Source: an uncultured Clostridia bacterium (lineage in GTDB: Bacteria > Bacillota > Clostridia > Peptostreptococcales > Anaerovoracaceae). From it: a stretch of DNA of 34,196 nt. Position numbers and translations under genes: made by a program. The notes below the pieces were generated by a model. That model did not search any database. It was not told the DNA's origin and was given only the letters and a program-made list of their open reading frames with translations. Where the stretch lies: assembly GCA_944386595.1 (NCBI GenBank), contig CALXBQ010000049.1, positions 1 through 34,196 of the forward strand. The letters run 5' to 3'. Shown one piece after another: positions 1 through 8,831 of the stretch; position 1 is the stretch's first letter, and the number at the start of each line of letters is the position of its first letter.

Positions 1-123
1 CCCACATCCGGCTTCCTTCAGATTCCACCTCACGATGGACACCCTTGCCTTCGGCTATATCCTTCCCACTACCGGGCGGATTCGGGACTTTCACCTGTTA
101 GAAACGTGCGCCGCCAGGCGCAC
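1..123 (-). mobile_element. Group II intron, 5' end only (runs off the left edge)
   Basis: Read on the minus strand, the element begins with GTGCG at 123, the usual group II intron 5' end. A GTGCGCC/GGCGCAC hairpin follows, then AACAGGTGAAAGTCC, GGCAAGGGTGTCC and GTGAGGTGGAATCTGAAGG, strings I recognise from domain I of bacterial group II introns. The ribozyme core, any reverse transcriptase/maturase ORF and the 3' end lie outside the window, so class and activity cannot be judged. It is oriented like the upstream surface-protein gene and begins ten bases past that gene's terminator hairpin. The identification rests on recalled sequence similarity. Confidence 0.8.
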
Positions 124-133
124 CAGACTTAAA

Positions 134-160
134 TACCCGTGCCAATTATCGGCACGGGTA
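134..160 (-). terminator. Rho-independent terminator of the surface-protein gene
   Basis: A perfect 10-bp stem (TACCCGTGCC with GGCACGGGTA) closes a 7-nt loop about 35 bp past the stop of the minus-strand surface-protein gene. On that strand it is followed by TTTAAG. The U-tract is short, perhaps because the intron 5' exon begins there. Confidence 0.75.
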
Positions 161-193
161 TGATTTTACGACGAAGTTGTCAAAGTCTTCAGC

Positions 194-3100
194 TTATGCA
201 ACCTTGTTGAGAGTCGCATCAGGTATTACAGTGGTTCCGCCTATTGCGACTACAGTTCTTACGCTGTTATCGTCAACATAATCTGCGGCAACATCAGTGT
301 TGTACTGGTTAACCAGCATAAGCGGCGCGTTCATAGCGTTTGCAAGTACTCCGCCTGTAAGTCCGTCAGGGAAATCATTTCCCGATGCGATTACTACGGT
401 TCTTGCATTTGTGAAGAACTCTTCCGCAACAGCAAGGCCCGTCTCGTATCTGGTGTCTCCACCAAGTCTTGTAACAGTACCGAGCTTAGAAGCATTAAGC
501 TGATTCATTACTGTAGCGTTAACTGCTGCGGTTCCTCCGATTACATAGTAATCGTCGTTACCGCCGAGGGTTGCAAGATATGCCTTCTGGTTATCTGTTA
601 AAGTCTTTCCGACAAGCAGCACAGGATTTCCGGTAGCTGATGCCGAAAGGGCATCAGGATACTTAAGTCCCGAAGCTACCATAATATCGGAAGCGCCTGT
701 TACACCTAAAGTCTTAAGAACTTCAAGGTTAGTCTCATATCTGTCTGATCCGCCGAGTCTGGTTACCTTGCAATTGGTAAGGCTCTTCTCAAAACTTTCG
801 GACACTACGGCAGTTCCGCCGATAATATATACGTTTCCGCCCTTTACCAAGTTATTAGTAATGTAAGTCTTAACTGTAGACTCGTTATTCTTATTAACTA
901 CAAGGATAGGAGCGTCCTTATCAGCTGCAAGAGCAGTTGCAGATAACGCGTCAGCAAACTCATCGCTGTTGGCAACTACGATGTTGTTAAACTTAACTAC
1001 GCCCAGCTCACTCTTCAGCTTATCAGCAACCTTGATAGCGGTCTCAAATCTGTCATCACCAGCAACCCGTGACTTGGTCACGGACGGGGTAACGGTTCCG
1101 CCGTCGGTGGACGGAGTGGAAGGTTTGTTTCCACTATCTATAACGGTAGCATTTTCATCACTTATTATAGTTCCGGTATTTCCAGTGTTCGTAAATGTTG
1201 TACCGGTTCCGCTTACGCTTACGCTACCTGATATTGTTCCGGCGTTTGTTGCCGTTCCTGCGCTAACAGTAAGGTTCCCTTTAATGGTTCCGCTGTTGTT
1301 TGCGGATACGTCACCATTACCACTTTCATGATGTCTAACGGTTATGTCTCCGCTTACACTTGCATTTTCCGCAATATTTAATGAGGCACTATGAGTGTCT
1401 CCTTCTTTTGTTGATTCTACGACTATAGCTTCTTTGCTATCATCACCATTAACGCTCACCATACCGTTTATTGTTAATACTGCTTCGTCAACGTTCCTAC
1501 TGTCAACATTTATTCCATACCAAGATTTTTCCCCAATTGTAATGTCTATATTGCCTTCAAATGAAACTGTGGACCCGTTTACCACAATAGACGCACCGCC
1601 ATTTGTATCTGTATGATCAATAGTAACATCTTTCAATGTTACATTATCAGCATTATAAATGTGAATACCATGTTTGTTGCTATCTGTAGTTTTTACACTA
1701 CCGTTTTCAATAGTAACTCCATCTTTTACTATCTCAATAAGATGGCTGTCGTTTCCTGACACAGGGCCAAAACTACTTGATGCTGTTATTCTCTTGTCGT
1801 TGAGATTCAATGTGATATCTTTAGTTATGACAAGCTTTTTGTCAATTTCAACGTTTTCTAATACTGTTACAGTATCGCCTGCTTCGGCATTGGCAAGCGC
1901 TGTTTCAAATGTTTCGTACGGTATGCTGCCAATAATAGCTTCCATTTTTGTACCTGTTGAAACTGCTTTCCAATTTCCAGACTCGTCCTTTGTTGCAATT
2001 TTATCTGCACTTGCATGTTCAGAATCTACGTTGCCTTCACTACTAGCAGAAACTAAGGTTCCAGATTTGTCTTCATTCTTAACCGTTACATTAAGCTTTT
2101 CATTATCAAGACCTATTATCTGTACTTTTGCGCTGTCTCCATATCCGCCGCAAACACCTCCGTTTACGTTTATAGCTTTTACACTGCCACCAAGCTCACA
2201 GTTATATATACCTATTTGTGCCAAAGATCCTGTGCTTGTTCCCCAGAAAGCTCCGACATTTGCATATCCCTCTACTTTAGAGTTAGTTATAATACAGTTT
2301 ATGAAATCTGTTCTGTCATTTCTATCACTTGAGTAAACTTGTCCTATGAAGCCTCCCACTCCATATGAAACAGGGCTGTTAATTTCGCAATTATTTACAG
2401 TAACATTATCAAAAATACATGTTCCGCTGGCATATCCTGCAACCGCGCCAATGTATCCCGCAATGCTTTTAATACTTGCGTCATTTATTACTAAATCTTT
2501 TACCTCAATATCCCCTATCTGGGCAAAAAGCCCTCCCCTATATTCATATGTAAGGGTTACATTCAGATTATTAATCGCATGTCCGTTGCCATCAAAGGTT
2601 GAGTTGTAGTAAAATGATTCCTTACCAATAGGCGTAAATTCCACATCTGGCAAATTAATATCGTTTTCGAGAACTACTCTTTTCGGTATTTCATTATTAT
2701 TAATCTCAACCATTCTTGATAGCCACTGAAGCTGCATTGGAGTGCCTATTTTGCATTCACCATTAATTACCGTAGGGTAATCTATGATTACTCCGTCGCC
2801 ATTAACATTTAAAGGATTTTGTATAAAACCTGTTTCACTTACTGAAAGCGTCCCTGAATTAATGAGCTCTCCTGATAATCTCAAAATTCCATTTACATTC
2901 AACATATTCCCAGAAGAAATAGTAACAGTAAATCCTTTCTTTAATGTAAGATCATCCCCTTCAGGTATTGTTACATTGCTCCCTAAAATGATGTTTACTG
3001 GATGTGTAGCATCACCGTTTACTGCATTAATAAATTCTGCATAACTATTTACTGTAACGTCAGTTGTGTTTTCAGCTTTCTTTACAACGTACTTTTCACT

Positions 3101-4021
3101 TTCATATACTGAAACGTATCCGTATTCAAGGTATGAATCAAGTGGTTCGTGCTTAAAAGAGCCGCCGGCGATGGTAATATTGTCACCCTCTTCAAAGTCA
3201 TATATATCTACTCTACCATTTTGGCACTCAAAGTCTCCTCCCTTTATAGTAATTTTAGCATTTCCCATAGTAGATACCGCATAATCTGTTTTTGACACAA
3301 CTGTTACCGATTTATCACCCTGCGGATCTATAATAAGTTCAGCTCTATTAAAGATACCTATTGCGTTCATATAATTATCACCAGCTCCACTGGAACCGCC
3401 AGAATAAAAACTACCGCCATAAATATAGACGTTTCCCTCTGAAGAAATAGCTCTACCATATCCCGAACTACCTGTATTAGATTTTATATCTCCATCATAA
3501 ATGTATGTCATACTCCCAGGCTGACCCCATATAGCATTTCGATTATAGCTCTCTATCTTTCCTGCATTTATAATTGTTGTACCATATGTTTTGATTGCGC
3601 TTCGTCCAATAAGCTTTGTAGTGACACCTTCATCTTGACTAATTCTAAGTGTAGCATTTCTCAAATTCGAAACAGCAAATCCCTGTGTATCTTTATCATC
3701 GTCTTTTGCTGACACTGTTCCATTTTTTATTGTCAAATCACCTCTATTCTCAATTACATCCCCATTATGTTTAGCTGATAATGTATGTCCATTTAAATCA
3801 ATTGTTATTTTTTTACCAGCTGCAACTTTAACTACATTTTCCGTCTCAATATCAGCCGAGACATCTATCGTTGAATTTTCTGTAGCTTCCAATATAGCCT
3901 TATTCAATGCTTCTTCAGTGTTTATCTGAGTTGACTCTTCGTTCTCCGCAAATACCGTTGCCGGAAACATTGTTACCAACATCGCCACTACCGAGATAAT
4001 GGCAACCAACTTCTTCTTCAT
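194..4021 (-). CDS. Cell-wall-anchored surface protein: beta-helix region plus three CWB2 repeats
   Basis: Probable secreted adhesin or surface-layer-type protein of 1275 residues. A signal peptide (MKKKLVAIIS..., cleavage probably after VFA25) leads into a long Asn/Gly/Thr-rich region with right-handed beta-helix character. That region has two similar helix starts (ITIDLNGHTL and ITLNLNDKRI) and GLUG-like GG(F/L)(I/F) motifs. Residues about 983-1275 are three cell-wall-binding-repeat-2 modules, each with an R-x-G-G-x-x-R-Y/F-E-T core and a later V-x-x-I-G-G-T motif. In Clostridioides this module binds secondary wall polymers noncovalently. I chose the ATG at 4021 because it gives a proper signal peptide with AAAGGA upstream; an in-frame ATG at 4051 is unlikely. 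The middle of the gene is visibly more AT-rich than its 3' part. Ligand unknown. Confidence 0.9.
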   Translation of the reverse strand: MKKKLVAIISVVAMLVTMFPATVFAENEESTQINTEEALNKAILEATENSTIDVSADIETENVVKVAAGKKITIDLNGHTLSAKHNGDVIENRGDLTIKNGTVSAKDDDKDTQGFAVSNLRNATLRISQDEGVTTKLIGRSAIKTYGTTIINAGKIESYNRNAIWGQPGSMTYIYDGDIKSNTGSSGYGRAISSEGNVYIYGGSFYSGGSSGAGDNYMNAIGIFNRAELIIDPQGDKSVTVVSKTDYAVSTMGNAKITIKGGDFECQNGRVDIYDFEEGDNITIAGGSFKHEPLDSYLEYGYVSVYESEKYVVKKAENTTDVTVNSYAEFINAVNGDATHPVNIILGSNVTIPEGDDLTLKKGFTVTISSGNMLNVNGILRLSGELINSGTLSVSETGFIQNPLNVNGDGVIIDYPTVINGECKIGTPMQLQWLSRMVEINNNEIPKRVVLENDINLPDVEFTPIGKESFYYNSTFDGNGHAINNLNVTLTYEYRGGLFAQIGDIEVKDLVINDASIKSIAGYIGAVAGYASGTCIFDNVTVNNCEINSPVSYGVGGFIGQVYSSDRNDRTDFINCIITNSKVEGYANVGAFWGTSTGSLAQIGIYNCELGGSVKAINVNGGVCGGYGDSAKVQIIGLDNEKLNVTVKNEDKSGTLVSASSEGNVDSEHASADKIATKDESGNWKAVSTGTKMEAIIGSIPYETFETALANAEAGDTVTVLENVEIDKKLVITKDITLNLNDKRITASSSFGPVSGNDSHLIEIVKDGVTIENGSVKTTDSNKHGIHIYNADNVTLKDVTIDHTDTNGGASIVVNGSTVSFEGNIDITIGEKSWYGINVDSRNVDEAVLTINGMVSVNGDDSKEAIVVESTKEGDTHSASLNIAENASVSGDITVRHHESGNGDVSANNSGTIKGNLTVSAGTATNAGTISGSVSVSGTGTTFTNTGNTGTIISDENATVIDSGNKPSTPSTDGGTVTPSVTKSRVAGDDRFETAIKVADKLKSELGVVKFNNIVVANSDEFADALSATALAADKDAPILVVNKNNESTVKTYITNNLVKGGNVYIIGGTAVVSESFEKSLTNCKVTRLGGSDRYETNLEVLKTLGVTGASDIMVASGLKYPDALSASATGNPVLLVGKTLTDNQKAYLATLGGNDDYYVIGGTAAVNATVMNQLNASKLGTVTRLGGDTRYETGLAVAEEFFTNARTVVIASGNDFPDGLTGGVLANAMNAPLMLVNQYNTDVAADYVDDNSVRTVVAIGGTTVIPDATLNKVA

Positions 4022-4082
4022 TTCATCCAACATCCTTTCTGTAAAATACACTGCCTGCCTCAGCAGACATACTCACAGGTAC

Positions 4083-4112
4083 AGTATACCCCCCCCCCGT
4101 ACATTTTTTCAA
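4083..4112 (-). promoter_or_regulatory. Sigma-A-like promoter with a ten-G tract in its spacer
   Basis: On the minus strand TTGAAA (4112-4107) and TATACT (4088-4083) are 18 bp apart, and the last ten bases of the spacer are an unbroken G run (C on the plus strand, 4089-4098). Transcription would start near 4076, giving a leader of about 55 nt before the surface-protein ATG. A homopolymer here can change the -35/-10 distance by slippage, a known phase-variation design. Confidence 0.7.
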
Positions 4113-4150
4113 GATGTTTTCAGAATATTTTATAGGGCTAAAATATATAT

Positions 4151-4184
4151 TTAACGTCCCGTTTTCGAGATTTCGGAACGTTAA
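4151..4184. repeat. 34-nt inverted repeat
   Basis: Arms TTAACGTCCCG and CGGAACGTTAA (one mismatch) flank a 12-nt loop. It is the hairpin closest to the surface-protein promoter in a 900-bp gene-free stretch. No U-tract follows on either strand, so it is not an obvious terminator. Confidence 0.5.
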
Positions 4185-4206
4185 TTCCGGAACTTTTCGG
4201 AAGATC

Positions 4207-4332
4207 GTTTGCCATATAAGTCAATTAGAGTACTATCCGGGCAAACGGAGTTTGCCATATATGTCCGTTAGAACACTGTCCAGGTAAACGGAGCTTGCCA
4301 GTTTACCGCGTTTCAAGCTTCATACGGCAAAC
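4207..4332. repeat. Three tandem 40-nt hairpin units with 3-nt GGA spacers
   Basis: Units at 4207-4246, 4250-4289 and 4293-4332 are each exactly 40 nt. They start with GTTTGCC (GCTTGCC in the third) and end with GGCAAAC (GGTAAAC in the second), so each can fold into a 7-bp stem with a 26-nt loop. GGA separates consecutive units, giving a 43-nt period. Loops of units 1 and 2 are clearly related and the third has diverged. A fourth, detached copy lies at 4460-4500. I do not recognise the family. Too little sequence separates the units for a CRISPR array. Confidence 0.7.
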
Positions 4333-4335
4333 TTT

Positions 4336-4354
4336 CAGGCTTCGAAGAAGCCTG
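4336..4354. repeat. Perfect 8-bp hairpin beside the unit array
   Basis: CAGGCTTC and GAAGCCTG flank a GAA loop three bases after the third 40-nt unit. No U-tract follows on either strand, so terminator activity is doubtful. Confidence 0.5.
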
Positions 4355-4459
4355 TTACATACATTATTTTATATTATTTCTATATATTGGAACCATATAA
4401 CGCATAGACACCCAATCAGACGTCATATCTGCTCCGTAAAGAGCTCCTGAAATGAAAAC

Positions 4460-4500
4460 GTTTGCCACGGAAGTATCTGAGCGCAGTATCCAGGGCAAAC
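4460..4500. repeat. Detached fourth copy of the GTTTGCC/GGCAAAC unit
   Basis: A 41-nt unit with intact 7-nt arms. Its interior shares the motif CAGTATCC with the corresponding CTATCC/CTGTCC of the tandem units, which supports common descent over chance. Confidence 0.55.
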
Positions 4501-4605
4501 TTTTTTGCCGCAGAATCTGTATTCGCTGTAATTATGCAAACTGCAGAGTCCATTCCAAGTTGATTCCACATATTATGGTGTGAGCGTATGACGCATCGAT
4601 GCTGT

Positions 4606-4894
4606 GTTTTGGGTTTTCTAAAAAATCCTTTATTTCCCAAAACCCGGTTTTGGGTTTTAACAAATAAATGCGTTTTCCCAATAACCAACTGCTGAACTGC
4701 CGGTCCATTCCACCGGTAAAAGGTCATAAATGTTTTGGGAAATGAAAAAACGATGCGGTTTCCCAATAACTTTTGGGATTCTACATCGTTTTACATATCT
4801 AATTTTTATAGACCGTTATTGGAAAACGACATTTTTACCGGAAACCCACTAACCGGTTATTGGGAATTTGCCAAAAATCTTCTAAACCCAAAAC
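4606..4894. repeat. Cluster of about 39-nt hairpin units, second family
   Basis: At least five units (4606-4643, 4647-4685, 4732-4770, 4815-4853, 4856-4894) are 38-39 nt long. They start with GTT(T/A)TTGG(G) and end with CCCA(A/C)(A/T)AAC or a close variant. The first two are separated by 3 nt and the last two by 2 nt. The stretch as a whole is also a large imperfect inverted repeat centred near 4770, since TTCCCAATAACC at 4675 pairs with GGTTATTGGGAA at 4855. The interiors differ between units. It lies directly downstream of the cobalamin operon's last gene. Function unknown. Confidence 0.65.
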
Positions 4895-4928
4895 CGCGAG
4901 TCGCAGGAAACCCACGCGCCGTCTCTCT

Positions 4929-5678
4929 CTACGCTGCCGGCCGCTCCACACGTTTTGCGACCAGGTGGCCAGTCACCAGCTCGTAGAAGATTCCGTTGGT
5001 AACCTCCACGTAGGCGAGCAGGAAGAAATACGGTATGGAAAGGACGAGATCCACTATTATAGCAAGCCAGCCCGGTACGGTGAACGGAAACAGCATGATA
5101 GGAAGGTTTGCAAGTATCGTCCAGCCGATGAAGGACAGATTCATGCAGAAAAACTTAGCCTTGTTTCCTGTCATCAAGTATTTTGACTCGTTGATGCACT
5201 GGAATACTCCCTTACTCGGGTCGTCCGCCAGAATGTAAAGAGCCTGGGAATATCTGATGTAGGCGATTATTCCCGGAATTATGAAGAGCAGCGCCCACAT
5301 TGCGGCGAAAAACGCCGACATGAAGCTGATGCAGAAGGCTTTGGCGAAATACTCGAAGCCGTTGAAAATGACGGCGGAGTTGGTCTTTCTCGTTCTGAGA
5401 AACGTCAGAATGAATATGACAAGTCCCAGCTGGAAAACTCCGGTCATAACCGCGGAGTAAAGGTACGAAACGTATGAAACGGAAAGATTCAGTCCCGGTA
5501 TCGATTCTCCCAGGTAGATGCTCGCCGGAATAAACAGGCTGAGTATGCTCGGCACGGTCCCTATCATAACATAATAGAGAAAGCAGGCTATTGCCACCTG
5601 GCCCCATGCGCCGCTAAGAGCGTTTCTGCCTATTCCTCTAAGTTCTGCTGATGTTTCTCTTACGATAATGTTACCCAT
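4929..5678 (-). CDS. DUF975 family integral membrane protein
   Basis: 249 residues, mostly hydrophobic, with about five to six predicted membrane segments. The N-terminal pattern (AELRGIGRNALSGAWGQVA) matches the DUF975 signature of a short helix followed by a K/R-A-L-x-G-x-W-G motif. The biochemical role of the family is unknown. The ATG at 5678 has GGAGA five bases upstream. It begins only 13 bp after cbiC and has no promoter of its own that I can see, so it is probably the last gene of the cobalamin operon. That position hints at, but does not show, a link to corrinoid metabolism or the membrane enzyme CbiB. Confidence 0.8.
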   Translation of the reverse strand: MGNIIVRETSAELRGIGRNALSGAWGQVAIACFLYYVMIGTVPSILSLFIPASIYLGESIPGLNLSVSYVSYLYSAVMTGVFQLGLVIFILTFLRTRKTNSAVIFNGFEYFAKAFCISFMSAFFAAMWALLFIIPGIIAYIRYSQALYILADDPSKGVFQCINESKYLMTGNKAKFFCMNLSFIGWTILANLPIMLFPFTVPGWLAIIVDLVLSIPYFFLLAYVEVTNGIFYELVTGHLVAKRVERPAA

Positions 5679-5691
5679 AAAGTCTCCATTC

Positions 5692-6318
5692 TTACATGTT
5701 GTACTGGACGGCGTTGATGATCGCTGCAGCGATATTGCTTCCGCCCTTTCGTCCTCTCGGAACTATGGACGGAATACCCGAATCTATGAGAAGCTTCTTT
5801 GCCGCCACAACGTTGACGAAGCCCACAGGCGCTCCAACTACGGCTTCCGGCTTAAGTCTTCCCGCCTCGAAGAGCTCGCATATTGCGATGAGGGCAGTAG
5901 GCGCGTTTCCTATGGCAAAGACTGCAGGCCTGTCAAGGTCTGCCGCCTTTTCCATGCTGACATACGACCTGGTAAGGCCTCTGTCCTTCGCCGCTGCCGC
6001 AACGTCCTCGTCTCCGATGAAACAGAGGACTTTGCCGCCGTAAGCCTCGATGCGTTTTTTGTTGATTCCGGAAAGAGCCATCTTCGTATCCGTTACTATA
6101 TAACCGCCGCTTTTTATTACGGAAGCTATCTTCTCCTCCACGCCTTCCGAAAAGAACATGGTGCGGGCGTAATCAAAATCCGCCGAAGTGTGTATGCATC
6201 TTTTGATGATGTGGGCGTATCTCGGATCCACGTCCACGTCCGTCTCTTCCAAAATCTCCGTTATTATCTCAAAGCTTCTCTTTTCTATGTCAGCCGGCTT
6301 TACGTTCTCAATTTTCAT
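5692..6318 (-). CDS. cbiC: Cobalt-precorrin-8 methylmutase CbiC
   Basis: Moves the C-11 methyl group to C-12, converting cobalt-precorrin-8 to cobyrinic acid in the cytoplasmic anaerobic pathway. At 208 residues it has the family's normal length. The invariant histidine is seen as H43 in [11 protein letters not shown], equivalent to the catalytic His of CobH/CbiC, and the (V/I)GAPVGFVNV stretch near the C-terminus is typical. The start overlaps the end of cbiP by 11 bp, indicating translational coupling. No missing residues or frameshifts were noticed. Confidence 0.95.
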   Translation of the reverse strand: MKIENVKPADIEKRSFEIITEILEETDVDVDPRYAHIIKRCIHTSADFDYARTMFFSEGVEEKIASVIKSGGYIVTDTKMALSGINKKRIEAYGGKVLCFIGDEDVAAAAKDRGLTRSYVSMEKAADLDRPAVFAIGNAPTALIAICELFEAGRLKPEAVVGAPVGFVNVVAAKKLLIDSGIPSIVPRGRKGGSNIAAAIINAVQYNM

Positions 6319-7771
6319 TGCCGCTATCCTCCATTATCCTATAAATCAGCTCCATGTCAAGAGCTTTCCTCAGTCCGTCCGCAAGAATATCGTACTGTTT
6401 CTCCTTGTACTCGTCCATGTCAAAGGCTTTAACTTCAGAAGAATCAAGGCCTTTGGCCTCGTAAAGAGCTCTTATCACTGTTGATGCGATTTCCTCGCTG
6501 TCGAAGATTCCGTGAATGTAGGTTCCGTAGACGTTTCCCGAGTTTATGATGTTTCCGTCAGCTTCGGAAAGGCCCATGTGTATTTCGTAGCCTTTGTAGC
6601 GGGCGCCTGAAAGGCCTGCGAATATTCCCGTAACGTCTGAGAGAACTCCTTCCTCTGCCGTTCTCGTCTTCTCTCCCGCAAAGACTGTGCTGTGTGGGAG
6701 AAGTCCCATACCGCGCATGCTGCCCCCGCCTTCAACGCCTTCGGGGTCGGAAAGGCTCTGTCCCAGCATCTGGTATCCGCCGCATATCCCGAACACCGGC
6801 TTTCCCCGGGAGGCAAACTTCAGCACTTCCGCCTCAAGGCCCGACTCCCTGAGCCACTTTAAATCCGCCATAGTGGATTTTGTGCCCGGAAGGATAATCA
6901 TGTCCGGATTTCCCAGCTGACCCGGCGCGCCCACATATCTTACGGTCACGCCGTCCATGTATTCCAGAGCGTTGAAATCGGTAAAGTTGGAGATTTTCGG
7001 AACCCTGATTACGGCTATGTCGATAAGTCCCGTAGTATTCCTTGCGGAAAACCGCTCCGTCAGGCTGTCCTCGTCGTCAACGTCTACGTGAAGATATGGA
7101 ACTACGCCGGCAACCGGCACGTGGATTATATCCTCCAGCATGTCAAGGCCCGGTTTCAGAATGTCCACGTCTCCGCGGAATTTGTTTATTATCACCCCTT
7201 TTACACGGGCTTTCTCCTCCTCCGTAAACAGAAGCATGGTTCCGGCAAGGGAAGCGAACACGCCGCCTCTGTCTATGTCTCCTGTGAGAAGCACCGGAGC
7301 GTCGGCCATTTTCGCCATTCCCATGTTCACCAGATCGTCGTCCTTAAGGTTAATCTCCGCCGGGCTTCCCGCTCCTTCTATGACGATTATGTCGTAATCT
7401 TCGGCAAGGCTGTCAAAGGCTTTTTTCACGTCGGCTTTAAACCTTGGCTTTTCCCTGTAGAAATCCCTTGCCGTGTAGTTTCCCTCGACTTCTCCGTTTA
7501 TTATGACCTGAGAGCCCTCGTCGCTGGTAGGCTTTAAGAGTATGGGGTTCATTCTCACGTCCGGAGCGATTCCCGCCGCCTCCGCCTGCATCACCTGAGC
7601 TCTTCCCATTTCAAGACCGTCTGCAGTTATATATGAATTAAGGGCCATGTTCTGCGCTTTAAACGGCGCGACCCTGTATCCGTCCTGCCTGAATATCCTG
7701 CAAAGCCCTGCGGCTATAAGGCTCTTCCCCGCATTGGAGCAGGTTCCCTGTATCATGATTCTCTTAATCAT
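6308..7771 (-). CDS. cbiP: Adenosylcobyric acid synthase (glutamine-hydrolysing) CbiP/CobQ
   Basis: Amidates side chains b, d, e and g of adenosylcobyrinic acid a,c-diamide to make cobyric acid, using ATP and glutamine. The 487 residues contain an N-terminal P-loop-like GTCSNAGKS (9-17) of the dethiobiotin-synthetase fold and a C-terminal class I glutamine amidotransferase domain with C330 in [11 protein letters not shown]. Its His partners are probably in YIHGIFD. I chose the ATG at 7771 because it forms an ATGA overlap with the cobD stop and has AAAGGA upstream; the open frame reaches 7804 without a better start. Confidence 0.95.
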   Translation of the reverse strand: MIKRIMIQGTCSNAGKSLIAAGLCRIFRQDGYRVAPFKAQNMALNSYITADGLEMGRAQVMQAEAAGIAPDVRMNPILLKPTSDEGSQVIINGEVEGNYTARDFYREKPRFKADVKKAFDSLAEDYDIIVIEGAGSPAEINLKDDDLVNMGMAKMADAPVLLTGDIDRGGVFASLAGTMLLFTEEEKARVKGVIINKFRGDVDILKPGLDMLEDIIHVPVAGVVPYLHVDVDDEDSLTERFSARNTTGLIDIAVIRVPKISNFTDFNALEYMDGVTVRYVGAPGQLGNPDMIILPGTKSTMADLKWLRESGLEAEVLKFASRGKPVFGICGGYQMLGQSLSDPEGVEGGGSMRGMGLLPHSTVFAGEKTRTAEEGVLSDVTGIFAGLSGARYKGYEIHMGLSEADGNIINSGNVYGTYIHGIFDSEEIASTVIRALYEAKGLDSSEVKAFDMDEYKEKQYDILADGLRKALDMELIYRIMEDSGNEN

Positions 7772-8820
7772 AGTTTTTCCTTTCTCGCCAGGTCCCCCAG
7801 GCATCTTAAAAGATACTCATTCTCCTCGCGGGTTCTCACTGCGAACCTGAAATATGTTTCGTCAAGGCCCGGGTAATTTCCGCACCCTCTAACCAGAATG
7901 TCATAGTCCTCAAGGTCTTTCTTAAGGTCTGCCCGGCTCTTTACGAACACGTAATTTGCCTTTGAGCCGTAGGTCTTTATTCCCAGCTTCTCAAAGCCTG
8001 CAATTAAATATTCTCTCTCCGCTTTCACGTATTCCACGGTTTTTTCAACAAAGTCTGATAGTCCCGCCGCCGCGGCTCCCGCCTTTGACGCCGGCGTATT
8101 TACGGCCCAGGGCTGAAGAGTCCCCTTTATCCCCTCTATGAGTTTTTCGTCGCTGCACACGGCATATCCCAGTCTGAGCCCTGCCATGGCGAAAATCTTT
8201 GTAAACGCCTTGAGCGCGACCACATTCTGAAAATCCTTTATATGTGGCATAAACGAATACTTCTCCTCTTCTTCGAGAAAGTCGGAAAAGCACTCGTCTA
8301 TGACGAGAACGGCGCCCTTCTCTCTGCACTTTTCAGCAAGAGACAGGATTTTCTCCTTTTCCACCGGCAATCCGGTCGGATTGTTGGGATTGCATATAAA
8401 CACAAGGTCCGTACAGTCCGTGACGGCCTCCTCCGCCCTTTCATCGTATCTGAAGCCCTTCTCCTCGGTCAGAAAAAAGTGAGAAACCTGAGAGCCGGCA
8501 GCTTTTGCCGCCTCTTCGTATTCCGCAAAGGTCGGAGAGATTATTAGCGTCTCTTCAGGCTTAAGGTAAAGGGCCAGCCTGAATATGAGATCGGCCGCTC
8601 CGTTTCCGAACACGAGAAAATCGCCGGGTACGCCTGTGGCCTCTGATACTGCGGCCGTCAGCTCCCTGTTTTCCGTATCGGGATAGGTCTCGTAGGCGCA
8701 TATGTTCTCTTTGATGGCTCTCTTTACCTCCTCCGGCATTCCCAGAGGGTTCAGGTTGGCCGAAAAGTCGTACATCCTTCTGTCGTATTTATATATATTT
8801 CCGCCGTGTACTTCCTTCAT
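7768..8820 (-). CDS. cobD: L-threonine-O-3-phosphate decarboxylase CobD (PLP enzyme)
   Basis: Makes (R)-1-aminopropan-2-yl phosphate, the linker CbiB attaches to cobyric acid. The 350 residues have fold-type-I aminotransferase signatures: HGGNIY at the start, NPNNPTG (144-150), D175 in the VIDECFSDF segment, and probable PLP lysine K208 in [16 protein letters not shown]. The family resembles histidinol-phosphate aminotransferase (HisC), but the cobalamin neighbours, especially cbiB upstream, decide for CobD. The ATG at 8820 has AAAGGA seven bases before it. The stop overlaps cbiP by 4 bp. Confidence 0.92.
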   Translation of the reverse strand: MKEVHGGNIYKYDRRMYDFSANLNPLGMPEEVKRAIKENICAYETYPDTENRELTAAVSEATGVPGDFLVFGNGAADLIFRLALYLKPEETLIISPTFAEYEEAAKAAGSQVSHFFLTEEKGFRYDERAEEAVTDCTDLVFICNPNNPTGLPVEKEKILSLAEKCREKGAVLVIDECFSDFLEEEEKYSFMPHIKDFQNVVALKAFTKIFAMAGLRLGYAVCSDEKLIEGIKGTLQPWAVNTPASKAGAAAAGLSDFVEKTVEYVKAEREYLIAGFEKLGIKTYGSKANYVFVKSRADLKKDLEDYDILVRGCGNYPGLDETYFRFAVRTREENEYLLRCLGDLARKEKL

Positions 8821-8831
8821 GAAAAAATCCT

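Noticed and set aside
1674-2336. Plus-strand open frame inside the surface-protein gene
   Set aside because: Its Ser/Phe/Leu-rich translation is the antisense of Asn/Gly/Lys-rich beta-helix codons. No start signal.
4207-4332. CRISPR array
   Set aside because: Only 3 nt separate the units, the unit ends rather than whole units are conserved, and no cas gene is present.
4416-4766. Open frame of 116 codons on the minus strand
   Set aside because: It runs through the hairpin-unit cluster, so its apparent internal repeats are translated DNA repeats. It has no ribosome site, no recognisable domain and a Lys/Arg-rich, low-complexity composition.
4606-4894. Integron attC-like cassette array
   Set aside because: The GTT...AAC borders are suggestive, but the core pattern GTTRRRY/RYYYAAC is not met and no integrase or cassette ORFs are seen.
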